Position numbers and translations under genes: made by a program | Notes under the pieces: generated by a model | Databases searched by the model: none | Told to the model about the DNA's origin: nothing | What the model saw: only the letters and a program-made list of their open reading frames with translations | Origin: Paenibacillus sp. An7 | Lineage (GTDB): Bacteria > Bacillota > Bacilli > Paenibacillales > Paenibacillaceae | Assembly (NCBI RefSeq): GCF_009870785.1 | Contig: NZ_WTWX01000002.1 | Location: 85,484-149,483 of the forward strand | Direction: 5' to 3' | DNA length: 64,000 nucleotides | Shown: positions 19,679 through 27,045 of the stretch, piece after piece | How positions within the stretch are numbered: position 1 is the stretch's first letter | Layout: each line of letters opens with the position of its first letter

Positions 19679-19806
19679 TTAAAGAATAATAAAGCCGGTT
19701 TATTTTCTCCTTCTGATTCCGGTGTGCTAATGTACAAATATAAGTCACGATGCGTCTTTTTATAGACTCTTATTACCATAGGAACATCAAAAGTAAACTG
19801 TTTCAT
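19679..19806 (-). pseudogene. Alpha/beta hydrolase, 5' fragment
   Basis: Begins at the ATG at 19806 with AAGGAG upstream. It codes for 42 residues (MKQFTFDVPMVIRVYKKT...KPALLFF) plus the first two bases of an Asn codon before the TTTAA/IS junction. The third base and the rest of the gene resume at 17889. This is the promoter-proximal half of the interrupted hydrolase. Confidence 0.88.
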
Positions 19807-19879
19807 TATCCCAACTCCTTAAGATTCGTAATCTACCTAGAGTCTATTTCAAATTGTACTTTTAATGTTTGGTCTCTGA

Positions 19880-20275
19880 TTATTTCTTTCTTTTCATTAC
19901 AAATGCTTTATCTGCTTTTTCAAATCCTAATCGAGGGTAATACTCTACTGCTCTCGGTGCAGAAAGAAGTACCAAAGAACACTCATCACCAATTAGAGCT
20001 TGTACACGATGGACCAGTTCTGTTCCAATTCCATCCTTTTGGTAGGCTGAATCTACTGCTAAATCAGATAGATAACAGCAATACGAATAATCCGTTATCG
20101 CTCTTGCAACTCCGATCATTTTCCCGTTCGTCCAAGCTGTAATTAATAGATCCGCGTTATCTATCATTCTTTGTATTCTTTCGTAGTCTTCATGAGGTCG
20201 TTTAATTCCGGAATTTTTAAAAACTTGTGCTACATCGCTCGCATTCTGTACTTTTTCCTCTGAATAAATAATCAT
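19880..20275 (-). CDS. GNAT acetyltransferase
   Basis: 131 residues. LSDLAVDSAYQKDGIGTELVHRVQ is motif A with the acetyl-CoA loop (Q-K-D-G-I-G), and AVEYYPRLGFEKADKAFVMKRK is the typical ending of the small YjgM/PA4534-like group. AGAGGAG lies before the ATG. Substrate unknown. Confidence 0.85.
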   Translation of the reverse strand: MIIYSEEKVQNASDVAQVFKNSGIKRPHEDYERIQRMIDNADLLITAWTNGKMIGVARAITDYSYCCYLSDLAVDSAYQKDGIGTELVHRVQALIGDECSLVLLSAPRAVEYYPRLGFEKADKAFVMKRKK

Positions 20276-20289
20276 GGGAACATTCTCCT

Positions 20290-20649
20290 CTAATTGTGGG
20301 GTACATAATGTTTCAGCTTTGATTTCGTCACTCCTTTTTCCTTACCTTCTTCAGTCAATCGGTAGTCAAATTGTATAATTTCATTATGAGCAAAGTACAC
20401 ATATTCCACATAAGGTTCATCCTTAAAGGTCACGAGAGTATAAAAAGAAGGTAACTTCTTTCCCCAAACCCCTTTTACAGATTCTATATCTTCTCTACTG
20501 TATTTTTCTTCCTCCAATAGATAATTCGTTACTCTATCCGCATATTTGTATTTGTTTACCTGCACGTATGTGACAGGTGTTAAGACAACGATAATGATAA
20601 TAATCGCCATGAAAATAAGTAACACTCGTCTTTTTATAATCTCAACCAT
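20290..20649 (-). CDS. DUF3139 family membrane-anchored protein
   Basis: 119 residues: one N-terminal helix (RRVLLIFMAIIIIIVVLTPVTY) and an extracytoplasmic domain with NYLLEEEKYSREDIESVKGVWGKKLPSF and a C-terminal Lys-rich stretch, matching DUF3139 of Bacillales. Function unknown. It lies 14 bp upstream of the GNAT gene and is probably co-transcribed. Confidence 0.72.
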   Translation of the reverse strand: MVEIIKRRVLLIFMAIIIIIVVLTPVTYVQVNKYKYADRVTNYLLEEEKYSREDIESVKGVWGKKLPSFYTLVTFKDEPYVEYVYFAHNEIIQFDYRLTEEGKEKGVTKSKLKHYVPHN

Positions 20650-20707
20650 ATCCTTTAATTTATATTGTCTAAAGTTCCTAGCTGCTTAGATTATTGATAT
20701 TCCTTTA

Positions 20708-21205
20708 TCAACTGATCATCCCAGATCTGGACTTCAATATATCGTTACGGTCCTTTATCTGAGGCATTCCATACTTGTCTATTACTCTTATAATCTCCTG
20801 CTTTGTGTAGACTTGTCTGCGATAGGGTTTATCATCCTGAACTCGCATGGTTGGGAAAAGATCACCGTATGTAAAACTAATAGATGACTCTGTGAAATCA
20901 TCCCAATGTAGTACAATCCAAGCCGGATTGGTGTACCACGTTTTAAGCCAATCACACGCTCCTAAAGTCATATAATGAGGGAATGAGTTTTTTGGTTTAC
21001 CGCCTTTAGCAATAAACTGTTCTCTTGCGAGCATTTCAAGTTTTCTTCTATTCTCGATATAATCAAGAGACCTTTGACTCGCAAATGTCTTTCCTTCTTT
21101 ATTAATCTGTTTAGATATATCTATTGCTTTTTGGAGAGGTAAACTTGAAAGATTCCTAAAGGGTCCTATTTTTCTATCAAAATAATGATATAACGAGTAG
21201 TTCAT
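20708..21205 (-). CDS. Conserved hypothetical protein
   Basis: 165 residues, no signal peptide or membrane helix. It contains aromatic-rich stretches (MTLGACDWLKTWYTNPAWIVLHWDDF) and a C-terminal KQEIIRVIDKYGMPQIKDRND. I do not recognise a characterised family. It sits 30 bp downstream of the serine hydrolase gene on the same strand and may be co-transcribed with it. Confidence 0.6.
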   Translation of the reverse strand: MNYSLYHYFDRKIGPFRNLSSLPLQKAIDISKQINKEGKTFASQRSLDYIENRRKLEMLAREQFIAKGGKPKNSFPHYMTLGACDWLKTWYTNPAWIVLHWDDFTESSISFTYGDLFPTMRVQDDKPYRRQVYTKQEIIRVIDKYGMPQIKDRNDILKSRSGMIS

Positions 21206-21235
21206 ATGCGTTTTCCTTTACGTTCTTATTTCCAA

Positions 21236-22255
21236 TTACCTCTCTTGCTTGTCTGAATTCTTATCAAAAGCCTCAAACACTTTATTACCAAATTGTCTTA
21301 TATCCTCCAAATAGTTATAACCACTCTTGTTGTGTACTTGATTATACATCCGTACCGCTACCGCTTGATATTTAGGAATGACCAGACAAGCACAACCGGT
21401 TATACCAAGAATTTGATATGACCCATCAGGTACGTTACTGCCTATTTGATCTAGGGGTGAACTACTTTGCAGCCACCATATGAAGCCCTGTCTTGGTAAA
21501 TGAGATGGCAATGTCTCTGGTGTATGAGTAGTTGTAATTCTATTAAAAATAGTTTCTAGGAAAACCTGTTTACCCTGCATTTTTCCTTTGTTGAGATGCA
21601 GATTTCCCCACAATGCTAATTCCCTGGCACTTACAAAAAGATTGCTCTGCTCCCCTGCAGGACTGTCATTCGGTCCAACACAATTATCCTCGTCACGATA
21701 GTAATTATAGATTAATCGTTCTTCATACTGAGTTCGCCAGCCCGTCTCAACTAGTCCCGCTGGTTCTAATAATGTATGTTGAATATAGTCGGCTAGTGAT
21801 GTACCTGTTACACATTGAACCAACTCAATTAGAAGGTTAATACCCAAATTCGTATAAGCCCAGTCTGTACCAGGCAAAAAAGAGCTTACTACCTTCCCTT
21901 CACTAATATGGAGACCATGCGTATGAGTTAAACAATGCCGTATGGTTATTCCTTTTATCAGATCTAGATCTTCATTTATGTAATGTCCAATTTCATCATC
22001 TATGCTATGAATCATTCCAGATTCGATAAGCAAACTATTCGCAAATCCAAGGTAGGTCTTTCTCACAGAAGCCACGTTAAATTGGGATTCTGCATCAACC
22101 GTTCTAGATGAAGAAAATGAGTCATGCCGTCCTGAATACCACTCATTAACTACTACATCGTTTTGAATAATATAGGTTGCAGCAGCTGTAGCATTAATCT
22201 GTCTTTGGATCTCAGATACATATTGATTCAGTGTACTAAATTGTATGGAAATCAC
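21236..22255 (-). CDS. Serine hydrolase of the beta-lactamase class C/PBP4* fold
   Basis: 339 residues. Class C-type motifs: S-x-x-K in ASVRKTY, Y-x-N in WAYTNLGIN, and a third box reading GITGC where H/K-T/S-G is usual. No signal peptide, so it is probably an intracellular esterase or peptidase rather than a beta-lactamase. The GTG at 22255 overlaps its likely ribosome binding site (AGAGGTG); an in-frame ATA at 22246 has better spacing, so the true start is unclear. Confidence 0.78.
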   Translation of the reverse strand: MISIQFSTLNQYVSEIQRQINATAAATYIIQNDVVVNEWYSGRHDSFSSSRTVDAESQFNVASVRKTYLGFANSLLIESGMIHSIDDEIGHYINEDLDLIKGITIRHCLTHTHGLHISEGKVVSSFLPGTDWAYTNLGINLLIELVQCVTGTSLADYIQHTLLEPAGLVETGWRTQYEERLIYNYYRDEDNCVGPNDSPAGEQSNLFVSARELALWGNLHLNKGKMQGKQVFLETIFNRITTTHTPETLPSHLPRQGFIWWLQSSSPLDQIGSNVPDGSYQILGITGCACLVIPKYQAVAVRMYNQVHNKSGYNYLEDIRQFGNKVFEAFDKNSDKQER

Positions 22256-22264
22256 CTCTCATCA

Positions 22265-22779
22265 TTAGTCTAATACTCCATCTGTTGTTATCTTATTTAA
22301 TAACCTTTTAGCCTCTATGGGGCGTTTAATAATGATGATTTTCTTATTTACATTTTCCTCTAGCTTTTTTAATATATTCGGTCTCTTATCTTTCCTGAAA
22401 TTCCAGCCATACTTAATAAACGGCCAGTCAATCGACTCTGGACAACCTTCATTTAAATCAGGCCTTGTCTTACCATGATATTGTACTCTGCGTTTGATTA
22501 CTCGGTATGTCGTGATCACAGGTGATATATCGAAAAATAGAATAACGTCCGCTGCTTGTAACCGTATATCCAGCGTTCGTCCATAGTGTCCATCTATGAT
22601 CCACTGATCTTTGGCAACTAATTGACGGTTAAAATCATCCCATCCCTCGGGGTTTCAATCCAGCCTGGCTTCCAATAGTAGAGATCTAAATGATACACAG
22701 GCAAACTCAATATTTCTCCAAGTTTTCGTGAAAATGTTGACTTACCCGAACCGCTTGAACCAATGACCATAATCTTCAT
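22265..22779 (-). pseudogene. FlaR-like P-loop nucleotide kinase, frameshifted
   Basis: Starts at the ATG at 22779 with AAGGAAAA upstream and encodes MKIMVIGSSGSGKST (Walker A), then SLPVYHLDLYYWKPGWIETP. One base is missing in the C-run near 22652, and the frame runs into TAG. The other frame continues without interruption from GWDDFNRQLVAKDQWIIDGHYGRT to the stop at 22265. Restoring one C gives ~171 residues, the usual size of the topology-modulation (FlaR-like) kinase family. This is either a real frameshift or a homopolymer sequencing error. Confidence 0.85.
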
Positions 22780-22814
22780 TATTTTATTTTCCTTCTTTAT
22801 CTATTAGATATTCT

Positions 22815-23441
22815 TCAAGAGGTTGATTCCTCTGGTTCATTCATTAAATGTTCTATTGAGGCAAAACGATCAATTGCATAATTCTCACCATCATAAGTAA
22901 GTGTAGTAACTGAACACTCAGAAACTAGACTGCTTTGTTCCGCAACAAACTCGGGATGAAAATGATGAAGCACATCCTCTGAAAATGTATTCACAATATA
23001 ATCAGTAATGAGTCCCCCATGGGTAACAATGATAATATTACTTCCAGAAGGATATTCTTCTGCAAGACTCGTTAATAAAGAGGTCATTCTTTTACAAGCG
23101 GACTTCACAGAATCTCCTATTGGAGGAATATAGTCGGGTTCCAGGGTGCATTTATCCCACATCTGGGTAAATTCCTGAAATGTCTGTTCCGGTAGATCTC
23201 CCCAGTTCGCACGCTCCCGTAAACGGTCATCTACGATGATCTCTACATTTGTTTTAGCAGCAATATACTCCGCCGTTTCTATCGCTCTTCGAAGCGGACT
23301 AGAGAGGATTGCATGGATCGGTAACTTACTGATATGCTCAGCAGTAGTTTGTGCTTGGATGATACCTTGTGGAGTGATTGGAACGTCTCCAATCGCTTTT
23401 TCCTTTATTCCATGCCTTACGAGAAAAAATGTAGTTCCCAT
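22815..23441 (-). CDS. Histidine phosphatase superfamily protein
   Basis: 208 residues from the ATG at 23441 (GAGGTG six bases upstream). LVRHGIKE holds the catalytic His in the RHG motif; SPLRRAIETAEYI has the second Arg; VTHGG is the second His. The family covers phosphoglycerate mutases and broad phosphatases; the substrate is unknown. A fragment of another member is present at 56825-56968. Confidence 0.87.
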   Translation of the reverse strand: MGTTFFLVRHGIKEKAIGDVPITPQGIIQAQTTAEHISKLPIHAILSSPLRRAIETAEYIAAKTNVEIIVDDRLRERANWGDLPEQTFQEFTQMWDKCTLEPDYIPPIGDSVKSACKRMTSLLTSLAEEYPSGSNIIIVTHGGLITDYIVNTFSEDVLHHFHPEFVAEQSSLVSECSVTTLTYDGENYAIDRFASIEHLMNEPEESTS

Positions 23442-23513
23442 CTCCCTCACCTCATCTCATTATTAAATGTTTACCTAGTAAGCCAAGTTTCCAAGGTAGG
23501 AATCCATCCAAGT

Positions 23514-23618
23514 TCATCGCTCTTCTTTCTCGTTTACAATCTCCATCATCGTCGCTTTGGCCTTCTCGTCTAATATGTAATGTCCCGTATCCTCATGATC
23601 TATTTTTTTCATAGTCAT
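23514..23618 (-). CDS. Possible small protein (34 aa)
   Basis: An ATG with GAGAGTAGAG upstream opens a 34-codon frame with a charged product (MTMKKIDHEDTGHYILDEKAK..., ending NEKEER). It lies between the histidine phosphatase and the DJ-1 gene. It could be a real small gene or a fragment; no family is recognised. Confidence 0.3.
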   Translation of the reverse strand: MTMKKIDHEDTGHYILDEKAKATMMEIVNEKEER

Positions 23619-23708
23619 CTCTACTCTCTGATACTTATGTTTCTGTTATTTCTTTAGTATGTTGTTTTTGATTTCATGCGGCGAATAAATGAATTCTCAA
23701 ATATTTGA

Positions 23709-24307
23709 CTAAAGAATTTCCCGATTCCATCCATACTCTAATCTAGAAGCAGTTTCTACAGCTCGCTCTTCACCTAATAACTTGGGATAACATGTAAAGA
23801 AACATCCATTCCAGCCGTAACCCCTGCGGACATCACAATTTTGCCGTTGTCTACATATCTAACATCTCTTACAATTTCACAATCCTTAGGTGCGACTTGT
23901 GCTAACAAGTCCATAGCCCGCTGATTCGTTGTTACTTTAAGTCCACTTAACAAATCAGCCTTTGCTAGTAGTAGGGCGCCTGTACATATGGATAGTACGA
24001 TTTCTGCATTTTCCGAGGTACACCTAATCCACGATGTCAATTCTGAGTTATTCATTTCCGTCCTAGCCCCTATACCTCCAGGAACGACTAGAATATCGGG
24101 CTTCGGACAATCACTAAAGTTATATTTAGGAGCAACAGTAAAAGAACTTATCGTATTTATTAACTCTGACTTCTCGCTGACCGTATACGTATAAAAGTCT
24201 TTTCCCCAATCGCTTGCGGTGGCAAATATATCGTATGCTCCGCAAAAATCTAATCCATCGACATGTTCATACAGTAGTACGGCTACATTTCTTTTTCTTG
24301 TCACCAA
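23709..24307 (-). pseudogene. DJ-1/PfpI family protein, frameshifted near C-terminus
   Basis: The first 177 codons follow DJ-1/PfpI amidotransferase-like proteins (VAVLLYEHVDGLDFCGAYDIF, VVPGGIGARTE, nucleophile elbow SICTGALLL, MSAGVTAGMDVSLHVI). The frame then breaks at PSY-stop. The next frame continues with KLLGEERAVETASRLEYGWNRE, which is the expected C-terminal helix, ending at TAG 23709. A single base lost in the CCC run at about 23789 explains it. The catalytic core is complete, so the short protein may still fold. Confidence 0.85.
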
Positions 24308-24337
24308 GATCAGCTCCTAAGTATATGAATTTTCAAA

Positions 24338-24955
24338 TCATGAACCAGGCTTAATCGCTCTCCAAATGAATTTATGTTCTCTAACACCAATTCTTCCGTT
24401 CATGATATTTTCATTTAATTTCTTCTCTAGTGCCTCTTTCAGCTCTGCCTTTGTATAGTCTGGATTACCAGGGATGTCGGATAGAAACTTAGCAAACTCT
24501 TGTTCATTCGGAAAATAAGTGACAGAGTCGTTGTATTCTTCAATTTCGATTTCTTGATAACCCTTTTCCATCAATCTTACTTTTACCTTGTCTACATTCG
24601 TATGAATTCCAAGTATCATTCCACCCAGTCTTAATAATCGATTATGATTAATAATGGATGTCGGTCCCCTGCGGTCATAAATCAGATCAAACTGGCCATC
24701 TTCAAAAGGCATCTCCGATTTAGTTGTAGCGTAAACAAAGTCAACATTTTAACGGAACTGTTTTGTAATAAAGTATGTGCAATCTTGATGAGTTCTTGAG
24801 AGTTATCAAATCCGATGATGTTATTCGTGTACTTGGACATCTTTAACGTAAACTCCCCGTGACCGCAGCCTGCATCCAGTACAGAAGAATAGTTTGGAAT
24901 CAAATCAATTAATCGCTCTTCAAAAATGTCTTCCGCAGAACGACCTTCGAGCTTC
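24338..24955 (-). pseudogene. SAM methyltransferase, frameshifted and 5'-truncated
   Basis: Class I methyltransferase motifs are present: SVLDAGCGHGEFTL (SAM motif I), IIGFDNSQELI (motif II) and FDLIYDRRGP (motif IV). The frame is broken at about 24745, where AAAA appears to be one A short; adding it restores VKNVDFVYATTKSEMPFED. The 5' end has also gone: codons KLEGRSAEDIFEERLID run back to a stop directly against the end of the upstream kinase gene, with no start codon. So two defects are visible. Confidence 0.82.
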
Positions 24956-24957
24956 TA

Positions 24958-25491
24958 TTAAATTACAGATATATAATTCATCATTTCTCTCATCGTTTCT
25001 TCAGGAGTATGATTTTTCGTATAAATTATATGTTTTGCTAGCCTTTCATTCGATTCATGCTCAACAAAATATCGATTAAAATCAAGTTCAGAGCGTTCAC
25101 ATAAAATCTGTGCCGACTCTTCTTTATCTATCGAAGGGATTAATAAAAAAACAAAAGGTTCGTTATGCAGCGCCCGGTCTACTTTATGGAATAAAGCTTC
25201 CTCCTCATAAACAGAATGACCTGCGCCAAAATCAATAATATGATCTTTGTATTCTTCGAGAACTCGAACAACCAAGTGAGCTTCAAAAGGCTTCCAATAT
25301 TTATACTTCTCCCAAAAACCATACTTTTCTTGCAATTGCAGTGCATGATCGTGATCATAATTTAATTCTTCGTAATATTGATATCTTATGTCATCTAGCG
25401 AACATCTCGGCATTCCCGTATGTTGAGCTAATAACTCAGCCACCGTTGATTTCCCCGCACAAATGGGTCCGATTAAAATAATGTTTGCCAT
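24958..25491 (-). CDS. Shikimate kinase-like P-loop protein
   Basis: 177 residues from the ATG at 25491 (GAGGTG nine bases upstream). Walker A GPICAGKST near the N-terminus and a following SLDDIRYQYY give an ATP-binding kinase fold of AAA_33/shikimate kinase type. The true substrate is unknown; it is one of several small P-loop proteins here (22265, 31713). Its stop abuts the truncated methyltransferase remnant. Confidence 0.75.
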   Translation of the reverse strand: MANIILIGPICAGKSTVAELLAQHTGMPRCSLDDIRYQYYEELNYDHDHALQLQEKYGFWEKYKYWKPFEAHLVVRVLEEYKDHIIDFGAGHSVYEEEALFHKVDRALHNEPFVFLLIPSIDKEESAQILCERSELDFNRYFVEHESNERLAKHIIYTKNHTPEETMREMMNYISVI

Positions 25492-25538
25492 TCTTTTTCT
25501 CACCTCTAGGGATAGTCTATATTGTTAGCGAATATAAA

Positions 25539-26105
25539 TTACTCCTTCTCCTCTTCCACACTCAAGATCATCTCATTGATCTCAATTCCCTCAGGCAAAT
25601 CTTTCTTCGCCACACTGATCAGAGCTCTTATAGTGACTTCTCCATGTACTTTCTTATCCATCGCGTCTTCATAAGACACAGGGATAGCATGTATTCTTAA
25701 AAAGCTTCTCTCTGAATTTATTTCGTGCATAGCTAAAGAATTAATCTTAAATCCCTTAGTTACGGACTCCTTCTCTCCAAAATTCACACATATAAAATAT
25801 TCAGAAGGCGTTTCTTGTATCACAAATCCGCCAGGTACTGAATTCGCATAACTATCATATCGATCTATGATTTCCTCAGGCAGTTCCTCGGTGCTCCCTT
25901 CCCAGGAAAAATCAGATGAAGCCTTAGTGTAACGAAGTTGTTTATAAGGAATAGCCGTTCCCTTATTTTCTTGGTCTATTTGGGTAATGTTTTGGGATTC
26001 TATATACACCTCGTTCACGAGATTTTCGTTTTGTCCGCTGCATCCGATCAATAGTCCAAGATTAGATAGCAGGCAAGCAGCTAAACCGATTCTAATTATC
26101 TTCGT
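25539..26105 (-). CDS. Lipoprotein, unknown function; probable ACG start
   Basis: Read from an ACG at 26105 the protein begins KIIRIGLAACLLSNLGLLIGC, a typical lipoprotein signal with lipobox LIGC. AAGGAGG ends seven bases before this ACG, exactly where ATG is expected; the nearest canonical start, a TTG at 26051, would remove the signal. So the ACG is either a weak start, a mutated ATG or a base error. The mature part (~165 aa) is acidic and unrecognised. Confidence 0.55.
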   Translation of the reverse strand, partial: TKIIRIGLAACLLSNLGLLIGCSGQNENLVNEVYIESQNITQIDQENKGTAIPYKQLRYTKASSDFSWEGSTEELPEEIIDRYDSYANSVPGGFVIQETPSEYFICVNFGEKESVTKGFKINSLAMHEINSERSFLRIHAIPVSYEDAMDKKVHGEVTIRALISVAKKDLPEGIEINEMILSVEEEKE

Positions 26106-26127
26106 GACAATCCCTCCTTAACCTACC

Positions 26128-26670
26128 TTATACGTACTCGTCCCTTAACAATCCGTAACATACGAGGTCTTCATACTCTCCCCACTTTTTAACATGCTGT
26201 CTTAATAATCCTTCATATTTCATACCGATCTTTTGCATGACTTTACCTGATGCAGGATTCCTCACTAAATGACGAGCGTAGATTCGGTTCAGTTTCATTT
26301 CTTCAAATCCATATTGCACAATCCCTTTTGCAGCCTCTGTACAATAGCCATTACTCTTATACTTTCTTCCAATCCAGTAGGCGAGCTCCCCATGATCAAA
26401 CTTTTCATTAAATCCAATCGTTATCGCACCAATTAAGTAAGAATTCTCTTTGTGTACAACAGCTAGAGTAAGTGATCTTTCTTCATTGAATTGTTCGGTA
26501 TGTGTATCGATCCAATCCTTTGCCATTCCATCCTCGTAGGGATGCGGGATATATAGAGTTGTCTCCGCAATATACTTATCGCCTGCCAATAGCTGTACCT
26601 GCTCGGCATCCTCTTGACGAAATGGCCGTAAAATGAGTCGTTCTAATGGAATCACCGGTAACTCTTTCAT
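26128..26670 (-). CDS. RimJ/RimL-type GNAT acetyltransferase
   Basis: 180 residues from the ATG at 26670 (GAGGAG eight bases upstream). It has LERLILRPFRQEDAEQ at the start, YWIGRKYKSNGYCTEAAKGIV (motif A), and NRIYARHLVRNPASGKVMQKIGM, all typical of the RimJ/RimL group that acetylates protein N-termini or small molecules. The target is unknown. Confidence 0.87.
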   Translation of the reverse strand: MKELPVIPLERLILRPFRQEDAEQVQLLAGDKYIAETTLYIPHPYEDGMAKDWIDTHTEQFNEERSLTLAVVHKENSYLIGAITIGFNEKFDHGELAYWIGRKYKSNGYCTEAAKGIVQYGFEEMKLNRIYARHLVRNPASGKVMQKIGMKYEGLLRQHVKKWGEYEDLVCYGLLRDEYV

Positions 26671-26836
26671 AGAATATTCTCCTCGACCTAAAATGGAAAA
26701 CAAGGTTTCTTTATTCCATAAATATACATCCGATAACAAAATGATGATACCCTCTGCCGTTAAAATATGAAATCAATAGATCATTGACACTTGATAATCC
26801 TTCCACTATTTTCATTCACGAAAAATACATATTCTA

Positions 26837-26878
26837 TGTGATTTTACTCACTCTTTGAGATTCAAAAGTCTATATTAT
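26837..26878 (+). promoter_or_regulatory. Second FNR-like box with TATTAT -10
   Basis: TGTGA-TTTTAC-TCACT (26837-26852, nine of ten consensus bases). TATTAT lies at 26873-26878, with centres 31 bp apart, the same geometry as the main nirB promoter. It is about 120 bp further upstream. Confidence 0.5.
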
Positions 26879-26956
26879 TGAATATATAAAGAAGTTAGCT
26901 AATAACAAAGTACAAGTAATCAGAATTGTAAGTGTTCTCTTTTTTTTAAACATTCA

Positions 26957-26999
26957 TGTGAAAAATGTCACATACTTTATTTTCTTGAATCGCTATAAA
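26957..26999 (+). promoter_or_regulatory. Class II FNR-type promoter of nirBDC
   Basis: Perfect palindrome TGTGA-AAAATG-TCACA (26957-26972) centred 32 bp upstream of the centre of TATAAA (26994-26999). This places the box at about -41.5 from a start near 27006, the classical position for FNR/CRP activation. No FNR gene is in the window. Confidence 0.82.
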
Positions 27000-27045
27000 A
27001 ATAACTTTAATGGATATCAGTGGAATCAACGAGGAGGAACTAACT

